From contig NZ_JAFCKS010000001.1 in NCBI RefSeq assembly GCF_018129995.1, forward strand, positions 1-64,000: a DNA stretch of 64,000 nt, written 5' to 3'. Of this stretch, positions 33,971 through 42,466 are shown in pieces. Within the stretch, counting starts at the first letter, position 1. The number at the start of each line of letters is the position of its first letter. The translations under genes were made by a program, and so were the position numbers. The notes beneath the pieces were generated by a model. The model was given only the letters and a program-made list of their open reading frames with translations, was not told where the DNA came from and searched no databases. This DNA comes from Bradyrhizobium sp. SZCCT0153 (GTDB lineage Bacteria > Pseudomonadota > Alphaproteobacteria > Rhizobiales > Xanthobacteraceae).

Positions 33971-34060
33971 ACGCATGCGTTGCCGGGCACGCATGCGTTG
34001 CCGGGCACGCATGCGTTGCCGGGCACGCATGCGTTGCCGGGCACGCATGCGTTGCCACCG
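33971..34060. repeat. 18-bp tandem repeat, about 4.8 copies
   Basis: The unit acgcatgcgttgccgggc is repeated exactly four times (33971-34042), followed by a fifth copy whose last four bases differ. Every unit contains the palindrome gcatgc. It fills the 168-bp gap between ridA and the esterase gene. There are no spacers, so it is not a CRISPR array. Confidence 0.95.
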
Positions 34061-34073
34061 GTGCATGCGCGCC

Positions 34074-34991
34074 TTACGGAAACTGACTGAAGAACGTCCA
34101 GATCGTCTCGGCGCCGTCGATGTCGCCGTTCTGCTGCCCGAGCAGGCCGGTTGCGACCTTTGGGAAGCGGGCATCCGAAGAAAACCCGGGCATGCGGTGA
34201 CCGCCTTTATTGATGCGATAAAGCACGACGTCGTGCCCTGTGGGACAGCGCGAGGTGATCCGCGTGACCGTGGACTGGTCTGCGGGCGCCCTGTCGGGCA
34301 AATCAGTCATTTCGCCGTCGTCGGTCTCGCAGCCGTTGAGCTTGCGCCAGAACGCCAGCGTCTCCTCGGTGGACCAGAACCCGTCCGCGGCAAAATAGCT
34401 CGATCCGCGTCCGCCTTCGTAGGGCACCAGCGGGTCGGCCGTGCTGTTCATCAGCAGCATCGGCAGCGGCCGCGACGGATGGCAGGTGATTGCGGCCTCA
34501 TCGGTGAGATTCATGATCACGCTCGCGCCCGCCGCAAACAGGTCGGCGCGCGCGCAAACCAGCGTCATCGCCATCGCGCCGCCATTGGAGATGCCGGCGA
34601 CATAGACGCGCTTTGGGTCGGCCGTGCCGTTCGCGACCAGCTTCTCGACCAGCCTTGCGATGAAGGCGACATCGTCGGTGCCCGGCGGCGGACCGCGCAG
34701 CGCGGGCCCCGCCCTGGTCCTCGCATCGGCCCAGGCATGGTTGAGCCCGTCCGGGAAGACCACGGCAAAACCTTCACGCTTGGCGACCTGCGGCCACGCC
34801 GTCCGCGCGGCCATGTCGGCGCCGCGCTGGGTCTTGCCATGCAGCACCACCACGAGCGGCACGAGCCGCTTCGCCGGCAGCTGCGCGGTGTAGGACCGCT
34901 TTACGCCGTCGATGTCGATCGTATCGGCGGATGCAGCCGAGACGGCGGCCGATGCCGCAAGACACGCTGCGATGCGCATCCACCGCCGCAT
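34074..34991 (-). CDS. secreted esterase, LpqC/PHB-depolymerase-like (CE1 family)
   Basis: A 305-residue alpha/beta hydrolase with a signal peptide (RIAACLAASAAVSAASA). The nucleophile elbow is AGISNGGAMAM (Ser near 145), the oxyanion strand is VVVLHGKTQRG, and the acidic and His residues are probably in NSTADPLVPYEG and NKGGHRMPG. It is similar to feruloyl esterase/PHB depolymerase-like proteins. It begins 3 bp after the stop of the FAD dehydrogenase gene, and the two are probably co-transcribed. Confidence 0.83.
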   Translation of the reverse strand: MRRWMRIAACLAASAAVSAASADTIDIDGVKRSYTAQLPAKRLVPLVVVLHGKTQRGADMAARTAWPQVAKREGFAVVFPDGLNHAWADARTRAGPALRGPPPGTDDVAFIARLVEKLVANGTADPKRVYVAGISNGGAMAMTLVCARADLFAAGASVIMNLTDEAAITCHPSRPLPMLLMNSTADPLVPYEGGRGSSYFAADGFWSTEETLAFWRKLNGCETDDGEMTDLPDRAPADQSTVTRITSRCPTGHDVVLYRINKGGHRMPGFSSDARFPKVATGLLGQQNGDIDGAETIWTFFSQFP

Positions 34992-34994
34992 GAT

Positions 34995-36653
34995 CTATCC
35001 CACCGCCCTGGCCGCGGCACGGCCGGCATTGCGGCCCGAGAACAGGCAGCCGCCGAGAAAGGTGCCTTCCAGCGAGCGATAGCCGTGCACGCCGCCGCCG
35101 CCGAAACCGGCGGCTTCGCCCACCGCGTAGAGCCCGGGAATGACGCTGCCCTCCGCGCCGAACACGCGCGAAGAGAGGTCGGTCTCGAAGCCGCCCAGCG
35201 TCTTGCGGGTGAGGATGTTGAGCTTGACCGCGATCAGCGGCCCGTGCGCCGGGTCGAGGATACGGTGCGGGGAGGCGGTGCGGATCAGCTTGTCGCCGAT
35301 GTAGCGCCGCGCATTGTGGATGTTCATCACCTGCGCATCCTTGACGTAGGGATTGGCAATCTCGCGGTCGCGCGCCTCGATCTGCATCTTGATGTGCTCG
35401 GGCTTGAGCAGGTCGCTGCCGGCAAGCTTGTTCATGGCGGCAACGAGATCCTCGATCTTGTCGCGCACGATGAAGTCGACACCATGGCTTTTGAAGGCCT
35501 CCACCGGCGCCGGCGCGCCCTTGTTGGTGGCGCGCTTGATCGTCATGCGCCAGCTCTTGCCGGTCAGGTCAGGGTTCTGCTCCGAGCCCGACAGCGCGAA
35601 TTCCTTCTTGATGATGCTCTGGGTCAGGATGAACCAGGAATAATCATACCCGGTGGACATGATGTACTGGAGCTGGCCAAGCGTGTCGGAGCCGGGGAAG
35701 AGCGGCGCCGGCAACCGCGTGCCTGTTGCGTCGAACCACATCGAGGAAGGGCCGGGCAGGATGCGGATACCGTGTCGCGGCCAGATCGGTGACCAGTTCT
35801 GGATGCCCTCGACGTAATGCCACATGCGGTCGCGGTTGATCAGCCGCGCGCCGGTCTTTTCCGTGATGCCGATCATGCGGCCGTCGACATGCTCGGGCAC
35901 GCCGGAGATCATGAATTTCGGCGGCGTGCCGAGCCGCTTCGGCCAGTTCTGCCGCACCAGCTCGTGATTGCCGCCGATGCCGCCGGACGCCACGATCACG
36001 GCCTGCGCCTTCAGCGCGAACTCTCCGACGACATTGCGCGACGAACTCTTGCCGCGCTCGATCGTGTCGGGCGCGAGAACGGCGCCGCTGATGCCGTCGA
36101 CCGTGCCGTTGGTGATGGAGAGCGCATCGACACGATGGCGGAACCTGAAGCTGAGCCGACCGCTTCTGACGGCCTCGCGCGCGCGGCGCTCGAACGGCTC
36201 GACGATCCCCGGCCCGGTGCCCCAGGTGACGTGGAAGCGCGGCACCGAATTGCCGTGGCCCATTGCGTCATAACCGCCGCGCTCGGCCCAGCCGACGACG
36301 GGGAAGATGCGATGGCCCATCGCGCGCAGCCAGTTGCGCTTCTCGCCCGCCGCGAACGCCACATAGGCCTCGGCCCATTGGCGCGGCCAGAAATCCTCGT
36401 CGCGGTCGAAGCCGGCCGTGCCGATCCAGTCCTGCATGGCGAGCTCGAAGGAGTCCTTGATGCCAAGCCGGCGCTGCTCCGGCGAATTGACCAGGAACAA
36501 TCCGCCGAACGACCAGAATGCCTGGCCGCCGAGCGACTGCTCGCCTTCCTGGTCGACCACGATCACGCGCTTGCCCGCGTCCGCGATCTCGGTGGCGGCC
36601 ACGAGGCCCGACAGGCCTGCGCCGACAACGATGACGTCCGTCTCGTCAGCCAT
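34995..36653 (-). CDS. FAD-binding dehydrogenase, fumarate-reductase/KstD-like
   Basis: A 552-residue flavoprotein with an N-terminal FAD site VIVVGAGLSGLVAATEIADAG and the C-terminal FAD signature GLYAVGEAAGFGGGGVHGYR. The middle region has GGIGGNHELVR. It is related to 3-ketosteroid dehydrogenases and fumarate-reductase flavoproteins; the substrate is not known. The ATG at 36653 is preceded by GGAGG. It lies directly upstream of the esterase gene on the same strand. Confidence 0.82.
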   Translation of the reverse strand: MADETDVIVVGAGLSGLVAATEIADAGKRVIVVDQEGEQSLGGQAFWSFGGLFLVNSPEQRRLGIKDSFELAMQDWIGTAGFDRDEDFWPRQWAEAYVAFAAGEKRNWLRAMGHRIFPVVGWAERGGYDAMGHGNSVPRFHVTWGTGPGIVEPFERRAREAVRSGRLSFRFRHRVDALSITNGTVDGISGAVLAPDTIERGKSSSRNVVGEFALKAQAVIVASGGIGGNHELVRQNWPKRLGTPPKFMISGVPEHVDGRMIGITEKTGARLINRDRMWHYVEGIQNWSPIWPRHGIRILPGPSSMWFDATGTRLPAPLFPGSDTLGQLQYIMSTGYDYSWFILTQSIIKKEFALSGSEQNPDLTGKSWRMTIKRATNKGAPAPVEAFKSHGVDFIVRDKIEDLVAAMNKLAGSDLLKPEHIKMQIEARDREIANPYVKDAQVMNIHNARRYIGDKLIRTASPHRILDPAHGPLIAVKLNILTRKTLGGFETDLSSRVFGAEGSVIPGLYAVGEAAGFGGGGVHGYRSLEGTFLGGCLFSGRNAGRAAARAVG

Positions 36654-36918
36654 GTGCTTCCCCCTCCATCGGTTCCCCCCTGTAGTTGCCCGGATTGAAG
36701 CCAGCGGTTGCAACTGAGATCAAGGGCGCGGCGCGCAAGACATCGTTAACTTGTTCCACTTTGGGATAGAGACCGGCCGAGTGCAGCGCGGACGCAACAC
36801 TGGATTTGAATTTGGTTTGAGTAAGCCGGCCTGCCTAGACAAAACCTCGGTTACGACGGACGCTAGCAGCGCATCACCACCTGACACGCAGATTCGAATT
36901 CGACTGGGGCGGGGGACA

Positions 36919-37440
36919 ATGAAGTTTCTGACGGGGTTGCTCGCGGCGGTTCTCCTGATCGCGGGCATGGGGGCTTCTCACGCGGTGGTTCGGATCGCGG
37001 ATGACCGCGGCGGCCGGATCGGAACCTACGTCGACAAATACCAGGACCTGCGGCAATCGGGCGAAACCGTCATCATCGACGGCCTTTGCGCCTCCGCCTG
37101 CACCATCGTCCTTGGCGCCATCCCGCATGACCGCATCTGCGTGACCTCGAGCGCGACGCTCGGCTTCCACGCTGCCTGGGATTTCGGCGCCAATGGCCGC
37201 GCCGTCACCAATTCCGAAGCAACCCAGATGCTCTATGCGATGTACCCCTCGCAGGTGAGGCGCTGGATCAACCAGCGCGGTGGCCTGACACCACACATGC
37301 TCTTCCTGAAGGGCAAGCAGCTCCAGGCCATGTACAAGCCCTGCTACATGGACGCACAGGCCTCGGCGATCAAGCCAACGCGCCGGTCTCTCCCGCAATC
37401 CGAGCGGATCGAGTCCGCTCGGGGCCAGCTCCTGCACTGA
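36919..37440 (+). CDS. exported protein with a ClpP-like serine motif
   Basis: A 173-residue protein with a signal peptide (LTGLLAAVLLIAGMGASHA). The region VIIDGLCASACTIVLGAI is like the nucleophile loop in periplasmic ClpP/crotonase-fold proteins, with Ser-Ala after a Cys. A possible His follows in TLGFHAAWDF. A second half with paired Cys residues (KPCYMD) is not assigned. The ATG at 36919 is preceded by GGGGGAC. It is probably a periplasmic protease-like protein of unknown target. Confidence 0.65.
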   Translation: MKFLTGLLAAVLLIAGMGASHAVVRIADDRGGRIGTYVDKYQDLRQSGETVIIDGLCASACTIVLGAIPHDRICVTSSATLGFHAAWDFGANGRAVTNSEATQMLYAMYPSQVRRWINQRGGLTPHMLFLKGKQLQAMYKPCYMDAQASAIKPTRRSLPQSERIESARGQLLH

Positions 37441-37463
37441 CATCATCAGCATGACGGGATCGT

Positions 37464-37503
37464 TTTAGCCCGCAAGCGGCGCCTTGCCCGCAGGCGGGCT
37501 AAA
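37464..37503 (+). terminator. hairpin terminator with nested stem
   Basis: TTTAGCCCGC and GCGGGCTAAA flank an inner palindrome (gcaagcggcgccttgc). It lies 23 bp after the stop of the ClpP-like gene and before the small membrane protein gene. Only a short T run precedes it, so termination is likely but not certain. Confidence 0.55.
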
Positions 37504-37550
37504 GCTTATCTGAAAACCTGGGAACCGGGGTTTTCGTCCCGGTCATTGTC

Positions 37551-37745
37551 ATGGCTCAACCAGTGCACCCGGCCCACCCGCTACAGGACAATTCGCCCAC
37601 TGCCGGCCGGATGCCGTCCGTGCTGCTATTGGCAGGTGCAGGGATCGGCGGGCTGGTCGTGCTCGGCGCGCTCGCGCTCTGGTTCCACTACGGCAGCCAG
37701 GTGTTCTTCGAAATGATCAGGACCGGCTTCGCTGCCTGCTTCTGA
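37551..37745 (+). CDS. small single-span membrane protein upstream of sco
   Basis: A 64-residue protein with a proline-rich start and one hydrophobic helix (VLLLAGAGIGGLVVLGALAL). It ends 24 bp before the SCO gene and is probably co-transcribed with it. I recall similar small proteins beside SCO genes in Bradyrhizobium. The function is unknown. Confidence 0.6.
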   Translation: MAQPVHPAHPLQDNSPTAGRMPSVLLLAGAGIGGLVVLGALALWFHYGSQVFFEMIRTGFAACF

Positions 37746-37769
37746 CTCCCGACAGGAAGTTTTCCGCTC

Positions 37770-38360
37770 ATGAGCTCCGCCGCCCGTCCGCTGGTGATCG
37801 CGACCGCCTTCGCCGCAAGCCTCGTCGTCGGGCTCCTGATCATGTTCTGGGCCATGGGCGGGGTCGGCAAGGTGGCGCAGCCGGCGGCAATCGGCGGCCC
37901 GTTCCAGCTGACCGACCAGAACGGAAAGGCCGTCACCGACAAGAGCCTGAAGGGCAAGCCGACCCTGATCTTCTTCGGCTACACCCATTGCCCCGACGTC
38001 TGCCCGACCTCGCTGTTCGAGATCTCGGAAGTGCTGCGCGCGATGGGCAAGGACGCCGACAAGGTCAACGCCATCTTCATCTCGGTCGACCCCGAGCGCG
38101 ACACGCCGGCGACGATGAAGGACTATCTGTCGAGCTTCGACCCGCATCTCGAGGGTCTCAGCGGCGATCCCGCCGAGACCGCCAAGGTGATCACCTCCTA
38201 CCGGGTCTACGCCAAGAAGGTCCCGACCAAGGACGGCGACTACACCATGGACCACACCGCGCTGATCTATCTGATGGACCGCGACGGCCGCTTCGTCTCG
38301 CCGTTCAACCTGAAGCGGACGCCGGAAGAGGCCGCGGTCGAGCTGAAGCGGTATCTCTAG
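37770..38360 (+). CDS. SCO1/SenC-family copper chaperone
   Basis: A 196-residue membrane-anchored thioredoxin-fold protein. An N-terminal helix (VIATAFAASLVVGLLIMFW) anchors it. The copper ligands are the CxxxC of HCPDVCPTS near 75-79 and the His of MDHTALIYLMD near 160. SCO proteins deliver copper to the CuA site of cytochrome c oxidase. The loop SVDPERDTPATMKDYL is also typical. It follows a small membrane protein gene. Confidence 0.92.
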   Translation: MSSAARPLVIATAFAASLVVGLLIMFWAMGGVGKVAQPAAIGGPFQLTDQNGKAVTDKSLKGKPTLIFFGYTHCPDVCPTSLFEISEVLRAMGKDADKVNAIFISVDPERDTPATMKDYLSSFDPHLEGLSGDPAETAKVITSYRVYAKKVPTKDGDYTMDHTALIYLMDRDGRFVSPFNLKRTPEEAAVELKRYL

Positions 38361-38451
38361 GCGTCCGATCAACTGCAATCGGCGCTCGCGTTCCCGGCCC
38401 GATGGTCTATAAGGCCCTCCGATCCCAACGAAATTCGTTCATTTCTGGCCG

Positions 38452-39387
38452 ATGGCTCCATCGCAACAGGCGAAATCGTCGAAATCTGCCGGTGGCTTGC
38501 TGACGGCGCTGGCCGTCGGCGTGTGCCTGTTCGCCGGCCTGCCGGGCGCCGAGGCCCAGGCTCCGGCCAAAAAACCTCCTGCGGCGCCCCAGGCCACCCC
38601 GCAGGTCACGCCCCAGGCCGCCCCCCAGGCAGTGCCCGGCTTCTGGGACCCGCGACGGCGGCCGGAGCGGCCGGACCTGTCGCGCCTGACCGTGATCCGC
38701 TTCCTGACCGAGACCGACTATCCGCCTTTCAACTACACCGGGGCCGACGGCAATCCGGCCGGTTTCAACGTCGATCTCGCCCGCGCGCTGTGCGAGGAGA
38801 TCAAGGTCACCTGCACGGTGCAGATGCGCCGCTTCGAGACGTTGGTGGACGCGCTCGCCTCCAACCGGGGCGACGCCATCATCGCCTCGATGGCGGTGAG
38901 CCCGCAGCTGCGCGCCCGCGTCGACTTCACCGATCCCTACTACCGCGTGCCCGCGCGCTTCGCCTCGCGCAAGGACGCGGTGATGCCGGAGATCCGCCCG
39001 GAATATCTCGAGGGCAAGAAGGTCGGCGTCATCGCCGGCTCCGCGCATGAAGCCTATCTCAAGGCGATGTTCACAGACGCCGAGCTGCACTCCTATCCCA
39101 GCGACGACGCGCTCCGCACCGCGCTTCGCAAGGGCGAGGTGGATTTCATCTTCGCCGACGCCATCTCGCTCGCGTTCTGGATCAACGGCACGGATTCCGG
39201 CGATTGCTGCGCCTTCTCCGGCGGCCCCTTCGTCGAGAGCCGCTTCTTCGGCGAGGGCATCGGCATCGCCGTGCGCAAGGGCAACGACGTGCTGCGCCAG
39301 GCCCTGAACTGGGCCCTGTTCCGGGTCTGGGAAAAAGGCCGCTACACCGATCTGTGGCTGCGGTATTTTTCGGTGAGCCCGTTTTAG
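38452..39387 (+). CDS. family 3 extracellular solute-binding protein
   Basis: A 311-residue protein with a signal peptide (LLTALAVGVCLFAGLPGAEA) and a Pro/Ala/Gln linker. A type II binding fold follows: LTETDYPPFNYTGADGNPAG, FNVDLARALCEEI, SPQLRARVDFTDPYY, VGVIAGSAHEAYLKAMF. These motifs place it in the SBP_bac_3 (amino-acid) family. No permease is adjacent. The region downstream to the lysK start holds a repeat pair at 39408-39510. Confidence 0.85.
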   Translation: MAPSQQAKSSKSAGGLLTALAVGVCLFAGLPGAEAQAPAKKPPAAPQATPQVTPQAAPQAVPGFWDPRRRPERPDLSRLTVIRFLTETDYPPFNYTGADGNPAGFNVDLARALCEEIKVTCTVQMRRFETLVDALASNRGDAIIASMAVSPQLRARVDFTDPYYRVPARFASRKDAVMPEIRPEYLEGKKVGVIAGSAHEAYLKAMFTDAELHSYPSDDALRTALRKGEVDFIFADAISLAFWINGTDSGDCCAFSGGPFVESRFFGEGIGIAVRKGNDVLRQALNWALFRVWEKGRYTDLWLRYFSVSPF

Positions 39388-39407
39388 CTGCATCGCCGCT
39401 CTTGGTT

Positions 39408-39510
39408 CCTCATCCTGAGGAGCTTGCGCAGCAAGCGTCTCGAAGGATGAAGGCCCCGCTGGTGGCCTCGCCCTTCGAGACGCGCGCGAAATGCGCGCTC
39501 CTCAGGGCGA
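39408..39510. repeat. inverted pair of about 46-bp palindromic units
   Basis: The left unit contains cctcatcctgagg and gcgtctcgaaggatg. The right unit is its inverted relative (cccttcgagacgc and gctcctcagggcgagg). The same unit pair, with other inner bases, is carried inside the MITE-like element at 59021-59231. It lies between the solute-binding protein gene and lysK. Confidence 0.85.
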
Positions 39511-39582
39511 GGGTCTGACACCCGCCCGCAAAATTGCATTCTGCCCGGAAATCGCTATTTTCCGCGGCCCGGAGGCCCCTTG

Positions 39583-41223
39583 ATGTCCGTTATTGATCTT
39601 GCTGCGAATCCGAGCGACCTGCGTGCGCTCGCCGAACAATCCAACGCCTGGCCGTTCGAGCAGGCGAAGGCCATTGTCGCGCGGCTGAAGAAAAGTCCGA
39701 AGGACGAGGTGCTGTTCGAGACCGGCTACGGCCCATCCGGCCTGCCGCATATCGGCACCTTCGGCGAGGTCGCACGCACCTCGATGGTGCGGCATGCCTT
39801 CCGCGTTCTGACCGAGGACAAGATCAGGACGCGCCTGCTGGCCTTCTCCGACGACATGGACGGCCTGCGCAAGGTGCCGGACAACGTGTCGAACAAGGCG
39901 CCGCTGGAAGCCAATCTCGGCAAGCCGCTGACGCGCGTGCCCGATCCGTTCGGCACGCATGACAGTTTCGGCGCGCACAACAATGCGCGCTTGCGCGCGT
40001 TTCTGGATCATTTCGGCTTCGACTACGAATTCGCGAGCTCGACCGACTATTATACGTCCGGCCGTTTCGACGCGACGCTGCTCAAGATGCTCGCTGCCTA
40101 CGACAAGGTGATGGCGATCATCATGCCGACGCTCGGACCCGACCGCCGCGCGACCTATTCGCCCTTCCTGCCGATCAGCAAGACCACCGGAGTCGTGCTG
40201 CAAGTGCCGATGATCCGCCGCGACGTCGCGGCCGGCACGGTGACTTACGTCGATCCCGACACGAACGTGGAAGTCGAGACGCCGGTCACCGGCGGAAATG
40301 TAAAATGCCAGTGGAAGGCCGACTGGGCGATGCGCTGGGTCGCGCTCGGCGTCGACTACGAGATGGCCGGCAAGGACCTGATCGATTCGGTGAAGCTCTC
40401 CGGTGCCATCGCCAGGGCGCTCGGCGCCACCCCGCCGGAAGGTTTCAATTACGAGCTCTTCCTCGACGACAAGGGCCAGAAGATATCGAAGTCGAAGGGC
40501 AACGGCCTCACCATCGACGAATGGCTGCGCTACGCCTCGCCGGAATCGCTGTCGCTGTTCATGTATCGCGAGCCGAAGGCGGCCAAGCGGCTGTATTTCG
40601 ATGTCATCCCGCGTAACGTCGACGACTACCAGCAGTTCATCGACGGCTTCGCCAAGCAGGACGCCAAGCAGCAGCTCGGCAATCCGGTCTGGCATGTCCA
40701 TAGCGGCCATCCGCCGAAGGGCGACATGCCCGTCACGTTCCAGCTCCTCCTGACGCTGGTGTCGTCGTCGAACGCCGAGAATGCCGAGACGCTGTGGGGC
40801 TTCATCGGCCGCTATCGTCCCGGCGTGAGCCCGCAGACGCATCCCAAGCTCGACGCGATGGTCGGCTACGCCATCAACTATTATCGCGACTTCGTGGCTC
40901 CGACGAAGCAGTTCCGCGAACCGACCGAGACCGAGCGCGCGGCGCTGCAGGATCTGCGCGATGCGCTGTCGCAACTCACGCCGGACGCCTCGGCCGAGGA
41001 CATCCAGAACGTCGTCTACGAGATCGGCCGCCGCGAGCCATTTCTCGACCAGGTCAAGAAGGGCAAGGACGGCCGCCCCGGCGTCACGCTCGACTGGTTC
41101 AACATGCTCTACCAGGTGCTGCTCGGCCAGGAGAAGGGCCCGCGCTTCGGCTCCTTCGTCGCGGTGTATGGTGTGCAGAACGCGGTCAACATGATCGACG
41201 GGGCGCTGGCGCGGAGCGCGTGA
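39583..41223 (+). CDS. lysK: lysyl-tRNA synthetase, class I
   Basis: A 546-residue class I LysRS, which charges tRNA-Lys. The HIGH-type motif is [10 protein letters not shown] near residue 47, and the KMSKS motif is [12 protein letters not shown] near 305. The family start is [11 protein letters not shown], and the C-terminal helical domain has [15 protein letters not shown]. The class I form replaces the usual class II LysS in archaea and many alphaproteobacteria. An ATG at 39583 follows a TTG codon; no strong Shine-Dalgarno decides between them. Confidence 0.95.
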   Translation: MSVIDLAANPSDLRALAEQSNAWPFEQAKAIVARLKKSPKDEVLFETGYGPSGLPHIGTFGEVARTSMVRHAFRVLTEDKIRTRLLAFSDDMDGLRKVPDNVSNKAPLEANLGKPLTRVPDPFGTHDSFGAHNNARLRAFLDHFGFDYEFASSTDYYTSGRFDATLLKMLAAYDKVMAIIMPTLGPDRRATYSPFLPISKTTGVVLQVPMIRRDVAAGTVTYVDPDTNVEVETPVTGGNVKCQWKADWAMRWVALGVDYEMAGKDLIDSVKLSGAIARALGATPPEGFNYELFLDDKGQKISKSKGNGLTIDEWLRYASPESLSLFMYREPKAAKRLYFDVIPRNVDDYQQFIDGFAKQDAKQQLGNPVWHVHSGHPPKGDMPVTFQLLLTLVSSSNAENAETLWGFIGRYRPGVSPQTHPKLDAMVGYAINYYRDFVAPTKQFREPTETERAALQDLRDALSQLTPDASAEDIQNVVYEIGRREPFLDQVKKGKDGRPGVTLDWFNMLYQVLLGQEKGPRFGSFVAVYGVQNAVNMIDGALARSA

Positions 41224-41237
41224 GGGGCGTGCAGCCC

Positions 41238-41891
41238 TCACTGGCTCGCCCACACGATCCTTGCGATCCACGCCAGCTCGCCCACCGTCATCGTCCGCTC
41301 CGCCTGCGCCGCGTTGAGCGGCCGCAGGTCCAGCGCCTTCGCCGTGCGGCGCTTCAGCGTGGCGATCGTCACCTCGCCCGCTTTGGTCTTCACCACCACG
41401 CGGTCCCCTTTCCGGACCGGTGTGCCGGGTGAGACCAGCAGGACATCGCCGTCGCGATAGGCCGGCTGCAGCGCATCGCCGGAAATCTGAAGCGCGAAGC
41501 TGTGGCTGTTCTCGGCGGCGGGAAACGCAAACTCGCTCCAGCTCTTGCCGATGGGAAAGCCGGATTCGTCGAAGGCGCCGCTCGCGCCGGCCAGCGCGAG
41601 GCCGAGCAGCGGCACCGAGCGGCCGTCGCCCGAATCGTCGCCGACCAGCCTGGCGAAGGTGTCGATCGACGAATCTGCCGCCGCCAGCGCTTTCGCGATC
41701 GATTCGGTGGAGGGCCAGCGCTCGCGGCCGTCGGAGGTGACCCGCTTGGACTTGTTGAAGGTGGTGGGGTCGAGCCCGGCGCGTTTGGCAAGGCCCGACG
41801 GCGACAGGCCGGCGCGCGCCGCCAGCCGATCCAGTGCGACCCAGATCTGGTCGTGGGTCAGCATCCTCTGCGCTTTGGCCTGCCTGACCAT
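41238..41891 (-). CDS. HTH regulator with S24 (LexA/CI-like) peptidase domain
   Basis: A 217-residue protein. The N-terminal helix-turn-helix is LAARAGLSPSGLAKRAGLDP. The C-terminal S24-type domain has FALQISGDALQPAYRDGDVL, where the usual catalytic Ser position is GDALQP with Ala before Leu, and VRKGDRVVVKTKAGEVTI carries the Lys region. The Ser expected in GDSMxP reads GDALQP here, so self-cleavage may be lost. The ATG at 41891 has GGAGA upstream. Its targets are unknown. Confidence 0.82.
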   Translation of the reverse strand: MVRQAKAQRMLTHDQIWVALDRLAARAGLSPSGLAKRAGLDPTTFNKSKRVTSDGRERWPSTESIAKALAAADSSIDTFARLVGDDSGDGRSVPLLGLALAGASGAFDESGFPIGKSWSEFAFPAAENSHSFALQISGDALQPAYRDGDVLLVSPGTPVRKGDRVVVKTKAGEVTIATLKRRTAKALDLRPLNAAQAERTMTVGELAWIARIVWASQ

Positions 41892-42060
41892 GGAAGGTCT
41901 CCAGCCCGTCGCATCTCAGGAAAACTGTCCTCAAATCAATCGGTTTTCCGTTTTTCGCGCAAGAGGCGACAGCCAAGGCTTGAGTTCGGAAGGGGCCGCC
42001 TCTACGGTCGCGCCCGGGTTTTCAGACCTGCAAGAGACGAAAAACCCCAAGAGACTCAAT

Positions 42061-42099
42061 GAGCTGACTCGATGAGCTGGCTCAACGAGCCGACTCAAC
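42061..42099. repeat. 13-bp degenerate tandem repeat, three copies
   Basis: Three units gagctgactcgat, gagctggctcaac and gagccgactcaac follow each other exactly. They end 22 bp before the DUF952 start. The rest of the 230-bp gap 41892-42121 shows nothing clear. Confidence 0.8.
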
Positions 42100-42121
42100 G
42101 GCAAACAGGGCTGCGCAAGCG

Positions 42122-42466
42122 GTGGTCAAGATCTACAAAATCTGTCCGGCCTCGGCCTGGCGCGAGGCGGAACGGCAAGGCGTGTACCGGGGCAGCGCGG
42201 ACGACGCGCGCGACGGGTTCATCCATTTCTCGACCGCGGCCCAGGTTCCCGAGACCTTGCGCAAGCATTATTTCGGGCAGCGCGCGCTGTTCCTGGTCGA
42301 GGTCGACGGCGATGCGCTCGGCGGTGAGCTGCGCTGGGAGCGCTCGCGCAACGAGCAGCTGTTTCCGCATCTTTATGGCGAGCTCGATTTCGGTGCCGTG
42401 CTCTCGGTGATGAACCTCAACATGCGCTCCGATGGCGGCCATGATGTCCCGGAGCTGGCCCCGTGA
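42122..42466 (+). CDS. DUF952 protein
   Basis: A 114-residue protein with the DUF952 pattern: IYKICPASAWREAERQGVY, GSADDARDGFIHFSTAAQV, and FPHLYGELDFGAVLSV. The His residues in FIHFSTA and FPHLYG suggest a small ADP-ribosyltransferase-like or hydrolase-like fold, but the function is not known. The GTG start is supported by position. The stop overlaps the pyrD GTG by 4 bp, so the two are co-translated. Confidence 0.82.
   Translation: MVKIYKICPASAWREAERQGVYRGSADDARDGFIHFSTAAQVPETLRKHYFGQRALFLVEVDGDALGGELRWERSRNEQLFPHLYGELDFGAVLSVMNLNMRSDGGHDVPELAP

Noticed and set aside
33971..34060. A CRISPR-like array.
   Set aside because: The 18-bp units are directly adjacent with no spacers, and no cas genes are nearby.
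39502..41976. A long open frame antisense to lysK and part of the S24 gene.
   Set aside because: Its sequence is Arg/Ala-rich without domains and covers two well-identified genes.
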